Source: Todiramphus chloris collaris
Lineage: Eukaryota > Chordata > Aves > Coraciiformes > Alcedinidae
Length of the DNA stretch: 64,000 bases
Assembly (NCBI GenBank): GCA_025345505.1
Contig: JANVCC010000047.1
Coordinates: forward strand, 6,685,373-6,749,372
Reading direction: 5' to 3'
The position numbers were made by a program, and so were the translations under genes. Below are positions 48,788 through 62,792 of this stretch, one piece after another; the stretch's first letter is position 1; each line of letters opens with the position of its first letter. Under the pieces are notes generated by a model. The model saw nothing but the letters and a program-made list of their open reading frames with translations, had not been told where the DNA came from and made no database searches.

Positions 48788-50235
48788 CATGTCATAAAGT
48801 GGGAATCCAGAAGCACCTGGGACTGGGGAGGAAAGTCCATTAGGTACTACACTGCGGTAGAAGAGAAGAGCAGTGTGAAGGACATGCCACGTGACTTCTT
48901 ATCACCCTTCCTCTTTGCTGTAACTTTGCTTTGATTATTTGCAAAGCTGAGACTTATCGAGCAACGTTATTTAGTGACCAAAGAGGAAAGTCTCTCTTGT
49001 ATCTATGTATTAAAACAGCTTGAAATTACATGGTCAGGAAGAGGCAAAAATTAATTTCCCATTTAAAACTGCAAGGCTTTTTTGAAGGAAATAAGAATTT
49101 TATTTAGACAGAGCAAGCCTGACTGTATTTCATACCAAAAATCCTGCTGAAAGTATCACAGGAGATGGAAACAGGTACTGGGGTCTGGAATATAGCAGTG
49201 AACATCATAAACGATAGGAATTCTTCCAAAGATTATGATAAAAAAGGAAGGTGGCTTTAAAGAAAATGCTTTTGGAGATGTGTACAAGTCCTAAAGATTT
49301 TTTAGCATGCAAAATACATTAAAGGTAATCAACATAGTTGCCATCCACTGCAGGACCTGGACCCTATGGCAGGACAAAAGCAGCAGTTTGCAGTGAATTA
49401 AGCAATAAACACGAAAGGGGATATGAGAAATTCTTTTTGTTGATCAGATTAGAGAGGAAAAGGGCTGAGAATAGTCCAGGATGTTACAGAAAACGAGCAT
49501 ATGGTGACAGTGAGCTATATCCGATAGCAACAGTGTCTAACTGGGTCTTGGGCAATGCTCCAGGACTGGATGGCAAAGACGTTCCTTCAAAGTGTCAGCC
49601 TTTAGAGAGACAAGATGCACAGTCAGGGTGGATTGGGAAGAATCTACATGGCCTTTGGGTCACTTTTCTCCTGATATATAAAGCACTGATTTTCCCACTG
49701 GCGTGTCTGTAATACATTCCTTGAGAGCTTTGTACACATTAGATGTTTCGAAAGAGGCACAGCTTTGAGTAGTTACTTGAACACTTCTTGAGGCAAGAAT
49801 GTTTTGGGTTGTTTTTTTTTTTTCCCCCAGCAAGGTCAATAACATTGCAAACACATACTTATCTTGGACACATACCACTGTGTTTCTCCAGCTTTTGGCT
49901 CATCTGTCCTTGTGCGACCTGCCAAGGCCCCAAAGCATCATCTTATCACCTGCTGCAACCTTGTGAAATTCTAACTCCCAGAGAAACCACCAGTCACGGT
50001 ACCAAAAACCAGGCTACCTCTATTACTTGTGCCCTTGCTATGCCTCCAGAACAGCATGACCTCATCCCACCATTCTACCTGTCATCTCCCCCTTTCCCTA
50101 GCTACCTTCCAGCCTTATGGGACAAAGTCTGCTTCCAAAACAAGGGTACATTCACTTCAACTTCCAAAGCAGCAAAGAGACAGATGAGTTAGTTGGGCTT
50201 CCCTGCCCTGCTAGGCTGCAGCATTCTAAGAAGCA
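48788..50235. other. Intronic sequence without gene
   Basis: Unique sequence. Two open frames above 120 codons (49338-49712 and 49788-50192, plus) have no recognisable domains and are taken as chance. Confidence 0.5.
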
Positions 50236-50560
50236 TAGAACCCTAGAAATCTTCCGGTTGGAAGAGTCTTTTCAGATCCCTGAGTCCAACAATTCCCCCA
50301 GCACTGCCAGAGCACCACTACCCATGTCCTTCAGCATCACATCTCCACAGCTTTGAAACCCTTCTAGGGATGATGGGGACTCCACCACTGCCCAGGGGAG
50401 CCTGAGCCAGGCCTCGACAATCCTTGTGGGAAAGAAACAACCCTTCTGGGGAAGAAACAACCCTTCTGGGGAAGAAACAACCCTTCTGGGGAAGCAGGCT
50501 AAATTCAGCCTCGTCAGAACTAGGTTGAGACTCCAGCTGCTGGGCCAGCTTCTTTCCCAC
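50236..50560 (-). mobile_element. CR1 LINE 3' fragment with internal minisatellite
   Basis: On the plus strand it starts AGCATAGAACCCTAGAAATC, then GGTTGGAAGAGTC and GACTCCACCACTGCCCAGG. It ends in GCAGGCTAAATTCAGCCTCG. A 20-bp motif is triplicated at 50431-50490. Confidence 0.9.
50431..50490. repeat. 20-bp tandem triplication inside CR1
   Basis: GAAGAAACAACCCTTCTGGG occurs three times in tandem (the first copy begins AAAG instead of GAAG). A single copy corresponds to the normal CR1 sequence, so the expansion arose in place. Confidence 0.97.
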
Positions 50561-51461
50561 TGCTCACCCACAGTTTGAGTTCCCCAAAGTGCTGAATCCC
50601 AAAGACCACAGAGCAGTATCTAGTGGACCTGTGTGTTAACCAACAAGCAGCAACATATTTTTGTGGATGACGTGGTAATTTTTGTATAGGATATGAACTG
50701 CAGACCCTGAAACAACATGTCCAAGCACAGCATTCACAAACAACACTGAGAACGAAGAAGAACAGCTAAAACATCATGCAGGCTTTATCTTCTGTGTCAG
50801 GCTCCTCAATAATCTAAGCCACACCTATTTACATCGGCTGATAATCTCTGAGGTACAAAATGCTCCAAAACTCTTCCGCTGGCCTCCTCATAACCCAAAC
50901 GCACAGAGAAATTAAGTAGGGCTTGTCCTCATAAAACTGAGTCAGGCTCTGTACCAGTTGACTCGCGAGTGATGTTTAGGGAGATTAAAATAACACATAA
51001 TTGCACCAGCTCTCTAAATCTGACCGGGGCTCAAAGGATAAATGCCTTACCTCGTTATGTCTAAATGCTCTCTCTCAATCTGGTTTAAAACACAGCAGAG
51101 GCTGTGAGCTGCCAATCTGCTGTACTGGTAAGAGAACAGAAATACTGCTCCAGACCGGGATGTGGGCTCAGGCAAAGAGCCACATTTAGTCCTTGGCTTC
51201 CTTTTACCGTCCCCTGCTCCTCGACTCACTCGCTTCTGAGGATCGTCACTTCACCCAGCGTGACTGCGTGTCAGCTCCAATTGAAACGATCCTTTTTCTC
51301 AACAGGCAGCGTTTCTGTGCCTGAAGTGCAGTGTTATGGCTAGGCTACAGACCACATTCCTGCTGGTGTCTCCCGCTGACTGTCACCACTTGAGGAGCAC
51401 CAGCCAACGCGGCGGCTTGCCTGTCTGAAGTGTCCTCTTGGGGACAAGTCACACACACCTC

Positions 51462-51487
51462 TTGACTCTCAAGTTTGACTCTCAAGT
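51462..51487. repeat. Perfect tandem duplication, 13 bp x 2
   Basis: TTGACTCTCAAGT is repeated directly without mismatch. Confidence 0.95.
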
Positions 51488-51528
51488 ACATGGAAGTCTC
51501 GGTCTGTGGAGAGGAGAGTCAGAACTGG

Positions 51529-51570
51529 CTGGAGTCCAGTCACAGCTATCTGGAGTCCAGTCAGAGCTAG
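51529..51570. repeat. Tandem duplication, 21 bp x 2
   Basis: CTGGAGTCCAGTCACAGCTA plus one base is repeated with two differences. It lies 231 bp downstream of the exon at 51801-51959 in the direction of transcription. Confidence 0.93.
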
Positions 51571-51731
51571 CTTAGCTCCAGCAGGAAGAATGGCTCTGAG
51601 GAGACATTTTAAGATGGGACAAAAGCCCCAGCATCACTCCTCTATCTCTCTACTGTTTCTAAACCACCAACACATTTGGGACACCCAACAAAGGCAAGGA
51701 GATCTTTTGGGCCATCGTACAAGGCATATCA

Positions 51732-52067
<336 letters not shown>

Positions 52068-52636
52068 TTAATGCAATTATGAGGCTGTTGATGAAAGGCT
52101 CCATGCCTTCCTAGTCCCAAAATGAATATTCATTTCTAATAAAATCCAAGATGAAAAACTATGTGATTACCCATCTCCAGCTCCCTCTCCACATGCTGCT
52201 AAGGCAACGTCATGAAGAGTAGGAGGAAACAAGCAGATACCAAACCCACACACATCAAAGTCCCAGCATATCACATCAATAAAGCCAAAGACAAGGAATT
52301 GAGTTGTAAAGTTGTCAGGTCATCGATCAAAGCTGCGTCCACACAACTGTCTCCTCCATCCGAATTTATGGCTCTAGTAGCAATCACCGCTAGGCAAGAG
52401 TGATATGAAAGCACAGAAATATAGGCTAGCACAGGTTTTCTGACTCCAGCTGAACAAGAATAAATATTTGCTCCAAAAATATTTGGAAAGGTGATTCATC
52501 ATGGAAAATGATGAATTACTGAACGGCAACAAGTCAGCAGAAACAAAGCAAATAAACTAAAAAAAAATCCTCAATATCTCTTTCACTCGACTCTATGGGT
52601 GAGATTTTTTACAGAGTAAAGTATTGTTTCTATTAT

Positions 52637-52696
52637 GGAATCACAGAATCGTTTTGGTTGGAAGAGACCTATCAAGATCATCAAGTCCAACCATTG
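52637..52696 (-). mobile_element. CR1 LINE 3' tip in the intron between the two exons
   Basis: TGGAATCACAGAATCG, then TTTTGGTTGGAAGAGACC, then CATCAAGTCCAACCATTGC. Only the last 60 bp of the element remain. Confidence 0.9.
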
Positions 52697-53155
52697 CTAA
52701 GGTTATTATGATGAGGTTATCATTTGTTTTCTATCATAAAAGAGAAAATTAGATCTGACAGTTTGAACAGTTTGATGACTTGACACATCCCTCTTATTTC
52801 CACTGCTGGGAACCAATCATTCCAGATTCAGAAGGTTTTATGGTTTGCATTTTTAAGTACAGAATGCTTAATAATTCTAGTGGTGAGCAGAATTACAGAA
52901 GATATTTTCCAAGCAGCTACAGGATAGCAATAATTAAGATGAGTAAAGCTAGAGTAGCATCGTGCCTGTACAAAGTTTAGCCTCGATGGAAATACTTCTG
53001 AAAAAAAAAATCAGGACTGTTTCAGTATGAACATAATTTTTTACAGGAATTTGGCTTTTTATGGGAATAGCATCTTGATTCTCTGCCTTACTAAAATATT
53101 ATAATTGTTCCTGTACCAAGTAATGCATTATGCACTAAAAAATGTCAGTTTCACG

Positions 53156-53174
53156 TTTTTTTTTTTTTTTTTTT
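53156..53174. repeat. Poly-T run (T19)
   Basis: Nineteen T residues lie within the intron between the MTCL exons, seen as a poly-A run in the pre-mRNA. Confidence 0.92.
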
Positions 53175-53550
53175 CTCCACAGTTATTTGGTATAAGCAAG
53201 GAGAGAAAAGGAAGGAAGTGGCATGAATTGGAACAAGCATATCAGGTTGTGTTTATACAGCTTTACAAAGCTAAGGTTTTCAGGAAAAAAAATTAAACCA
53301 ACAAACAAACAGTAAAACAAACCCCTTTAAATCTTTCAAATGCACAAATGTGACTTAACTGCGTTTCTTTCATTTTGAATCTCAGCACATGAGGGTTTTT
53401 TTTTTCCACTCACTAACACATCTTTTTATGATGATAAGCTGCATATTTGCTCTCCATGGCAGAAGGAAATTGGTCCTGACGTTTGGAGAACTACTGCCTT
53501 GTTTCACGTGTCACCCTCCCTTCCACCGCAGGCAGCCAAATCCCTGTCTA

Positions 53551-53898
<348 letters not shown>

Positions 53899-54095
53899 TT
53901 AATGGAGTGATGCGGAGTGCAACATACTCCAGAAGTCACAGGAACAGAAGTTTTATCCCAACACTGACTAATTACGCTGAACTAGACTAATGAATCATTG
54001 TTCTATGTCTTACAATTCCTTTAATAATTGAAAACAGACCATGTGCTTATCTGTCTCATGAAACTGGTAGCAATTTCATTTTACAGTCTCCAATA

Positions 54096-54546
54096 TGGAC
54101 CTGTTGGAGCGGGGCCAGAGGAGCCCCAGCAATGCTGGGAGGGCTGGAACCCCTCTGCTGGGAAGCCAGGCTGGGAGAGATGGGGGGCTTCAGCCTGGAG
54201 AGGGGAAGGCTCTGGTGGCCATTCAGCACTTCAAGGGGCCTGTCAGAAAGATAGGGATAGAGTTTTGAGCAGGGCCTATTGTGATAGAACAAAGGGTGAT
54301 GGTTTTAAACTAAAAGAGGGGAGATTGAGACCAGAGACAAGGAAGACATTTTTGACACTGAGGATGGTGAGACCTTGGCCCAAATTGCCCAGAGAGGTGG
54401 TTGATGCCCCATCCCTGGCACCATTGCAGGTGAGGTTGGCCGGGGCTCTGAGCACCCTGCTCTAGTTGCAGATGGCCCTGCTCCCTGCAGGAGGGTTGGA
54501 TTATATGACCTTGAAAGGCCCCTTCCAACCCAAACCATTCTATGAT
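54096..54546 (+). mobile_element. CR1 LINE copy, dominant subfamily, upstream of exon A
   Basis: It starts ATGGACCTGTTGGAGCGGGG and ends CCCAAACCATTCTATGATCG, with an internal deletion around GGCTCTGGTGGCCATTC compared with the sister copies. It lies only 285 bp upstream of exon A, inverted relative to the gene. Confidence 0.95.
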
Positions 54547-56119
54547 CGTAACTAAAATTAAAAGTTCATGAGACTTTGCCACTCTTTGAATGGATTCCTT
54601 GCTCTGTTTGGACTACAGTAAACCTGCTGAGCCACGTACCTCAGCATCTCTGGGTGATGTGCCTTTTTAATGACCAGTACTTACTAAAAATGGAATTGTC
54701 CCTTGAAAACTTAGTGAATCTTTATGCCAAATCCCAAACTGCTTCATATAAAAATGCTGTTCCATCTGAGCCTCGTACTATGCACGTGCTTAACAACAGA
54801 TGGGTTGGGTAAAAGAGAAACTGTGTTTCTGTTGCGTGCAACACACACTTCCATTACAGAACCCCAGGGACAAAATAAAACCCAGTGTCCGTGGGAATAA
54901 CCTGGTCATTCTTTTCTGGGCATCATGAATCGTCCCAATTCCATGTTATACCATGAGCAGCACATGCTCGCTAAAGTCAGATTTAAAGATTTACGGCTGA
55001 ACTGGATAAGCTTTATCATTCCCATTTGTTTAATCTGTGCATGACCGAAGCTCCAGAGCTAAAACTCTTATAAAGGTCTTGCAAGCACAGGGGTACAAGC
55101 TATTAAACTACTGCCTGAGAGGAAAACTATGTCTCTAAACTCTGAACAAAGCTGGGAGTGGGGGGAAATAATTAAGAAAAAAGGACAGGGTGAGACTATT
55201 TGAAATGAACTATTAAATAGCTTTCTTTAAAATTGCATTTAATATTCTATTTTCTGTGGAAAACACAGCTTAAATAAGATTAAGGGAGACCTTGAACATT
55301 GTCACCTCCCTCCAGATCTGTAAATGACGCTTGAAATACCAAGGACAGACAGAGAACATTTCATACTTGTATTGGGTGGAGAAGACACTGCTCTAGAGTG
55401 AGCTCCTTTGACAAATCCCTCCCAGACCGGACCATCCCTCTCCAGGCCCTCCATGCACATAGCTGCCTGCATCCCCCTTGTAGTCCTCTCTGGGGTAAGC
55501 ACAAGGCTTGTCATTTCCAAAACGACCCCTCTGAGGCTTTGCTCCACCAGCACAGTCCTCCCCTGGCTCCACCCAGTTCTCCCCAGATGCTCAAAAAGGA
55601 CAGACCGGTTTCTCACAATCCAGTTATGTTGCTATACATTCTCAATATATTCAGATTTCTGCTGCACAAGCATCCTGTCCCACAGTCTCCTCAGGAGTAG
55701 GATATTTGGGTGGATGGAGAAGATCAAAGGTTATTCTCTATAGAGCCGGATCATGCTGTCTGAAAAGGGACAGTGTAAGCCCAGGACCAGAAGTTACCCT
55801 TGGAGCAATCACATCCTCTGGAGTTGCAAATACGTTAATTAACTGCAAACACAGCAGACTGTGAGGAAGAAAATGAGCTCTGAAGACCAAACCCAGAAGG
55901 ATTCTTTCAAAACCATTTACAATCCAGGCCCTCTGTTCCTCCTCAGGGTATAGTCAAATACTCTGGCCAGTTTACAGCCAAAACCCTGGTGAAGTTTTGA
56001 TAAATGCTTGATGTTTTTAAAATGGGAAACATAGCAATGTGTGCTGGAGAGAACTGAGGAGGAGACATGTTTTTAATACACAGACTTTTTCCACTATGCT
56101 TCACAATTACAGACACTTC
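54547..56119. other. Intronic sequence without gene
   Basis: Unique sequence. The part around 54900-55100 is complex and repeat-free. No exon is recognised. Confidence 0.5.
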
Positions 56120-56181
56120 CATAGAACTATAGAATGGTTTGGGTTGGAAGGGACCTTTAGAAGTCATCTCATCCAACCCCA
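56120..56181 (-). mobile_element. CR1 LINE 3' tip
   Basis: CATAGAACTATAGAATGG, TTTGGGTTGGAAGGGACC and CATCTCATCCAACCCC, about 60 bp. Confidence 0.9.
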
Positions 56182-59100
56182 AAGATGTAAAGAAAAAATT
56201 CACCCAGTAAAAGGTGAAGATGAAGAAGAAAATGTCAAGAGTTTGGAAACTGTTTAGAGAGCAGCAGTGGCTTTTGAACCTAAGACGCCTGCTTCTGTTC
56301 TACCAGTTTATTAACTGGATATTTTGGGTAAGATACCAAATGTACAGTCTTTCCCTGTCAGAGCTAATACAGCCCCCTGGGATTACCAGGACCAGAGGTA
56401 TTGCTTAGGGCTGCCTGCAGAATCAGGAGCTAAATCTACTTCCACCAGCTTTACGTTCAATTAGCTTATTAAATATTGCATTCAGAACGCCAGTGTTAGG
56501 TTAATAATTTGGTTGTAAATTAAGACTTTTGAAACACTAAGACAGAATAAAGGAAAACAGCTGTCATCATCAAACCAATGAGATCTGGTTTCTAATCTGA
56601 TGTTAATATATTTAAGAACCAAGTGATGGCTTTCATCTACTAGAATAAATTATAACATTATTGCTCCTCTCTTAAACTCCCTTCTTATCTAGATCAGATG
56701 TGGAAACCAACCAGGTTTACCAATTTCAAGAGGAAAATAATCCACAATATTTGTCTTCAAAGCATTTATTACAACCAAATTTGGGAAGTGAAACTCACAT
56801 TTTAAACAACCCAGTCCCTGAAACAGTCATCCCATTGCAACAGAAAATTCCCATATCCTCTCAGTGGGCACAGGAGCTCTCCCAGCCTTAAGAGTCACCC
56901 TTAAATACTTGAATCCAACCAATGTGTCTTTCCTCCCACCAAAGAAGTTCCCCAAAGAGCTGCAAGCATCACCATGAGCTGTATTTCAGGAGAAAGGCCT
57001 GACATTTACCTCTAGGAACACTGAACTTTTCTCAATCTCCCTTAACAGCACATCTCTGACTTGGCAAGTCTGTGATTTTATTTTTTTGGTTATGCTTGCT
57101 TCTGGTTTTTGTTATAAATTACTCTAGAGAAAAGCAAAGTGTGTATTTTGCAGATAAACTACAATTTAGGATACAATCAGGAAAGCTGTGCATTAAAACC
57201 TCACACAGTCCTCTCAGATTTTTTTTTTTTTTATTGAATGATCTGGGCTCCTTCTCCACACATTTTTTTTTTTTCCCCCTACTCCCAAAACTTTCATAGG
57301 GAAATCAAACCCCTTATATTTAGGAATACAGCATCCTTTGGACAAGCTTTAAAACACAGCAACACTATCAGGGCACAAACTATTTTGACAGTACAAGGAG
57401 CAGAAACCTCATCGTATGGGCTGTTTTCTGCTGGATTACTGCAGTGCCTGGAGCTTGGACCTATGGAGTCTGTCCATCCCAGGGAGAAAAAACCCAAATG
57501 GGATGGATTCAATCTTTCTGACTAGCAAGAATAAACCTTGTTTTTATATGTTAAATATATATATATACACACAGGAGCATGTCCCCTCTGAAATGTCAAA
57601 ATACAGGAAAATGATAGGTGGTTTGGATTTTGTATGCCAGCACACCATTATGGATGCTGGGATAATCTTTTCCTAAACACATAATCATGCTTTGGACAGA
57701 GGCCACAAAACCAGTGAAAAGGGTGTAGATGCTTCCTGTTCATAACGGCTTATTCTTCTTGGTCGGTATTTGTGATTCTGCTGTAGATGCTGAAAGCTTG
57801 CGTTAGCATCTCCTAAATCAGAGCTGTTATGATTACACCTACAAAACCGGGATAGCTTAAAACCCTCTTCTAAAGTGATGTGCACACAGGAAACAGAAGA
57901 GGAGTTAGAAACTGAGGAACAGTGGAAATTACAACTGGAACCATGATGGTCCTACTTACTAACCTGGCAGTCCTAACACTTTGGAGGAAAACATGTCAAT
58001 GGTTTGGGAAATCAAAGGCAAATGCAGCAAAGCCAGAGCCTTAAAAACCTCAAATTCAGGCAAAAAAAAAGATGCTTTGGTTCTAAGTTAGAAATAACAG
58101 ATTAACCCAGTCCCTGACTTAATTAGAATGTATTGTTCTTCTTATTGTGAGTGAGAGTTAAAACCCTTTCTCTCAAGTGCTTTTGAGTTTCATAACGTGA
58201 ACTTGAATAATTGTAAAATTGAAGAAAGAGATGAGAATAGGCACTTAAGAGTCATTAAAACAAACAAGGAAGAAAGGGGCCATCCCTCATCTAAAAAAAT
58301 AATGGAGAGACTGCTCCCTCCCTTAAACAGGAAGGACCTGCTCCAGGGTGCCAAAGTGGCAACTGAAACTGGGAGGTAAAGTGGGGGCATAAGAAGCTTC
58401 ACTTTGCTGTACGTTCCTGTAGGGGATGAGAGCCTCCTCTTCATGCCTTTGCATTTCATGGTAACTACATGATTACCTTCAGCAAGAACAGCACCAGGCA
58501 GAGAGTTCTGGGAGGAAGAATATTGTTTAGGAAAAAAAGCTAAGTTGCTTTTCTTTCCAGATGTCACCCTGGTCATCAGAAAGAACAAATGGAAGCTGTT
58601 TGAGGTCTACCAAGGATCACTCATCGGAGATTTGTGGTGTGGCTGTACGAACACAGGGACACACTTCAATCACTTCTGCATTTGCAGGATTCTGGTGAAA
58701 AAGCACCAGAATTAGGATTCGCTGTTTCCCTGTCAGTCTGGTGAACTGGCCAGAAGGAGAAAGCCTGTGTGCAGGCTACAGCCCAAATACATACAGATGG
58801 GGTCACATCTGTACGGTGCAAATTGCAGACTTGCCTGGCAGAAGAGAAGCCATTGCCTCATTCATACCTTCACTGATGTCATGCTTGTTTGTTATTGATT
58901 TAATTTATAATGAAGTATAATTAAGGGCAAATTATAGGAATCTGCCTTGTTTAGGAGTCCTAAAAAAAACAAAAAGGAGAGAGGAAAAAAGAGTCAGGCC
59001 ATGCAACTATTACACTACGGAACCCATACTCATATGAGTCACTCTCATTGAAGCAACCAGGAATTACTTGTACAACTGTGTCTCCCCATCCAGGCTGGTA

Positions 59101-60498
59101 GAGATCCACGATGAGGTTAGAAAGTCAATTTTCCAGCCGTTCCCACCGACTGCACGCTTGTTCAGCCCACAAAGCCCGTGAGAACTGGATTCCTTCGGAA
59201 ATAAAATAAACAGAAACCTCTGCCCCAAAGAGCACACTGACCGTGCTCCGTTACTCTGAGTCCTCTGGATGACTGTAAAATATGTGCATGGTGGGGTGTT
59301 TCATTCAAGGGGTCAAGCTAAATGCAGTCCAAACTAAGACCCTTAAACTGCATCAGAAGACAGAGGTAAGGGCAGTAGCACTGGCTGTATCTACGTCAGG
59401 CTGCTGATCTACCCTCACTGAGATGATAATTATCAGCTAACAGAGGAAAAAAACAAACCCAAAAACTCTTTACTCAGAGTGTGAATAGAGACTAAAAACT
59501 GGAACCCAACCATGAGTCAAAAAAAAAAAAGAAAAAAGGCATTTTGGAAATTACATGCAGAAAATAACCTGAAAGATGTATGGGTAGTGATTTCATTACT
59601 GTGAATTTATGGCTGTGTAGATTATCAAACCAAACATCTTTAGGCTCCAGCAAGTTAGAATGCATCGGTGTCCAGAAGTTATTCTAGAACTTTGAAACAT
59701 CTGCAAACTAGGAAGGCAAAAACATAGGAAACCAAACAAGCAGCACAGTATTTAAGAAAATGCAAATGAAGGGTGAAATTCAATTTTCTATGTAAAAAAA
59801 TGTATTTAATTATTTAGCCCAAAGTCATACTTACAGATTATGCCAACTATTTTCTAACTCGGTTATTTAATATACATTAAATCAAACGAGGGGAGAGTGA
59901 GGAAGACAGGAGGGGTGGAAATTACAGTGGGCAGCTGCTGTTGCACTGGCAAATCCAGAACTTCTAGAAAGTCCTTGATGAAGCTGAGATTTGTGAACTG
60001 GGATTTTACGTAATCTCTGTTTTTGTAGTTGAAATATCTGGAAGTGTCTATATGTAGGAGATGCTGCTGCTAAGGAATAAACACATCCCCCATATCACTC
60101 CACAGCAGAATCACAGTACAGATAAATATACTCTAAAAGGCTCTGGTTGGGAACAAAGCAACAACCAGTATTTTTGCCTGTCGCAAAATACGTTAACGAA
60201 CACAAAGTCCCTTTGCCCCTGACGTTATTGTTTTGCTCTCAAACTGAACTGCAAGACCCGCATCGATTTGACTTTGAAGCTTGTGCACAAAAGCAAGGTA
60301 ACTGGGGGGAAAAAAAAAAATAAATAGATAAATCGCAGGACCATGAGCTCCTGTTGACTTCAGGGCTGGTTGAAGTTTGCAGGATCTGAAAGTGAGAGCA
60401 GCATCTGGCAGCTCTCCTGCTTCACTCAAACATTTGCACCAGTATTGCTTCGCCCAACTAGGGTAGTTGAAGTCGCTCAAGCAGTCATCTGCATCTAC
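56182..60498. other. Intronic sequence without gene
   Basis: About 4.3 kb of AT-rich unique sequence with short T and A runs (near 57219, 57263 and 59520) and a TA/CA tract (57556-57573). An open frame at 58190-58588 (minus, 132 codons) has no recognisable domain and is taken as chance. Confidence 0.5.
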
Positions 60499-60675
60499 AG
60501 CAGGTTGCCCAGAGACATGATAGAAGCCCCATCCCTGGAACCATTCCAGGTGAGGTTGGCCAGGTTTCTGAGCAACCTGCTTCAGTTGCAGATGTCCCTG
60601 CTCCCTGCAGGGGGGTTGGACTGGATGACCTTGAAAGGTCCCTTCCAACGCAAAGCAGTCTATGATTCGATGATA
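60499..60675 (+). mobile_element. CR1 LINE 3' fragment, dominant subfamily
   Basis: It starts at CAGCAGGTTGCCCAGAGAC, has CCAGGTGAGGTTGGCCAGG, and ends CCTTGAAAGGTCCCTTCC, AGTCTATGATTCGATGATA. Confidence 0.93.
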
Positions 60676-61504
60676 TGGCTGGTGAAACATTGATATCATC
60701 TATGGAGGGCCACCAAGGGGAACTATTGGCTGGTGCATCATACAGCTAATCCCCTCCAGGCAGCACAGGGGTTGACAGGGACACAGCTGGGGCTCAGAAG
60801 GCACATGGCCTCACTCTTCTTCTCCAAAGAGACATCTCCCTCTGGCCACACGGGTTTTGTGCCCCAGGCAGGGTTATCACCTCCATTCTCTTCCAGACCA
60901 GCAGTCACCAGGTTGGAAAAACAGCACGTCAAGCAGAGGTGGGGGATGAGCTTTGTTTTGCTAACCCTGGCAACCCTCGCTAAACGGAACAAAATCGATC
61001 CCATTGCTTTACATCCCTTTTTGCTCTGCAAAACCCTTTGACATCCACAATTCCCTGAAGGGTAAGAAAGGAGACAGTAGCATTACTCCTCCTGAGTTCA
61101 TTTCAAGCCTCCAGACCTGAGGATCTAGTTTCAAAGGAGCCAAGAAATACAATGTAACCTCAATATTTTGAGGTTCAATGTTCAATGATTTTGAACAAAA
61201 ATTAACATCCTTTAGATATATCAGAGTGGAAAAGGGGCCTGGTGTGGCCCCTTATTCAATTTATATCCATCATATGTCACAGAAAAAAAAATGAATATAG
61301 AAAGAATAATACCAAATCAAGATAAACAGGATTATTATCTAATAAATCCAAAATATTTTAGAATATATTTTCATGCTAGTCCACACTGGAGCATCATTTC
61401 TGGCATGTCAAACTTGTCCCAACACATGCACAAAGAGGAGGTCTGGTAAACAAGGCAGAGCAAGCACCAGTCTCATTTTAAGGGCTGTACCAAGTGTTAT
61501 CCCT
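60676..61504. other. Intronic sequence without gene
   Basis: Unique sequence. Nothing is recognised. Confidence 0.55.
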
Positions 61505-61577
61505 CACAGAATCCCACCATGGTTTGGGGTGTGGATTGGAAGGGACCTCTGGAGATCATCTCATCCAGCCCCTCACG
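61505..61577 (-). mobile_element. CR1 LINE 3' tip
   Basis: CACAGAATCCCACCATGG, GATTGGAAGGGACCTCTGG and AGATCATCTCATCCAGCCCC. Confidence 0.85.
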
Positions 61578-62091
61578 TAGAAAGCTGCTTTCATATTGCG
61601 GCCGTGAAGGATGCAAAGAGAAAAGGAGCATGTATCATGACTGAAATACTGCTGCTGTTTCTGCTAACATGCTTATTTAATTACAACAGCCTGTATTTAA
61701 CACTGGCCAAAAGAAAGCAACAACAGTTTTAACTGATGAAGTTTGGGCCTCCATCTCTTAGGATCCCTCATCCTAATTTATAGGGGTCTACAGCACAAAG
61801 AGCTTCTTTTAAAGTTTCCCAAGGAATTGCATAGCACATGATGCTTCTCCATGTGCTGGATGCTTTAAAGTAATCCTGGAAAGCAACCACATGTGCGGAC
61901 AGTATTTTGCTCTTCCTAACAGGACTTGCTAGCAATAGCTAAAACTTTACCTTCCCTGAATTCTTACCAATGACCTCCTGGCTACACAGAGTCAGGCATC
62001 ATGATGTAATTTCTCTCTTGCACATAAACAAATAAGTGAGATCTTTTAAATACTGATATAGTATTACTGTCTTGCCCCATAGGTAACTGAA
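61578..62091. other. Intronic sequence without gene
   Basis: Unique sequence. Nothing is recognised. Confidence 0.55.
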
Positions 62092-62461
62092 ATAAGAATC
62101 ACAGACTGGTTTGGGCTGGAAGGGACCTTCCAAGGTCATCTAGTCCAACCCCCCTGCAGGGAGCAGGGACATCTGCAACTAGAGCAGGTTGCTCAGAGCC
62201 CCGGCCAACCTCATCTGCAATGGTGCAGGGATGGGGCATCAACCACCTCTCTGAGCAACCTGGGCCGGGGTCTCACCACCATCATTTTTTATACAAAAAA
62301 AATCCTTTCTTCTTTCTAGTCTAAATCTCCCCTCTTTTAGTTTCAAACCATCACCCCTTGTCCGGTCACAACAGGCTCTGCTAAAAACATTGTCCCCATC
62401 TTTAAGTCCTGAAAGGCCACCAGAAGGTCTCCCCAGAGCCTTCTCTTCTCCAGGCTGAAGA
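62092..62461 (-). mobile_element. CR1 LINE copy, dominant subfamily, inverted
   Basis: On the plus strand it starts AGAATCACAGACTGG, GGGCTGGAAGGGACC and GCAACTAGAGCAGGTTGC. It ends GCCTTCTCTTCTCCAGGCTG. It is the reverse complement of copies such as 48311-48787 on the other side of the two exons. Confidence 0.95.
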
Positions 62462-62582
62462 GTTTATGCAAGAAATAGATGAAACTGAAATCAGTAAAGT
62501 TTCACAGAGATAGCAGAACAGACACTTCTCAATGTAAACACTTCTCCTCATCCACTTCACCTACAGGCTTCACTTTTTTTTT

Positions 62583-62792
62583 TTAGAATGTCTTTGGTTG
62601 GAAGAGACCTTCAAGATCATCTAGTCCAACCTCTGACCCAACACTGCAAGCTCACCACTAAACCATGTCCCTGAGCACCAGGTCCACAGGCCATTTAAAT
62701 GCCTCCAGGGATGACGACTCCACCACTGCCCTGGGTAGACCGCTCCAGTGTTTGACAGACCATTCCAATGTTTGACTTCTCAGATATTTGGC
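62583..62792 (-). mobile_element. CR1 LINE 3' fragment with 20-bp duplication
   Basis: On the plus strand: TTTTAGAATGTCTTTGG, TTGGAAGAGACCTTCAAG and CACCACTAAACCATGTCCC. A 20-bp block is duplicated with a few changes at 62738-62777 (GACCGCTCCAGTGTTTGACA, then GACCATTCCAATGTTTGACT). Confidence 0.92.

Noticed and set aside
53156-53182. T19 followed by CTCCACAG on the plus strand, resembling a strong splice acceptor.
   Set aside because: The gene is on the minus strand, and the plus-strand frame downstream has no conserved coding sequence.
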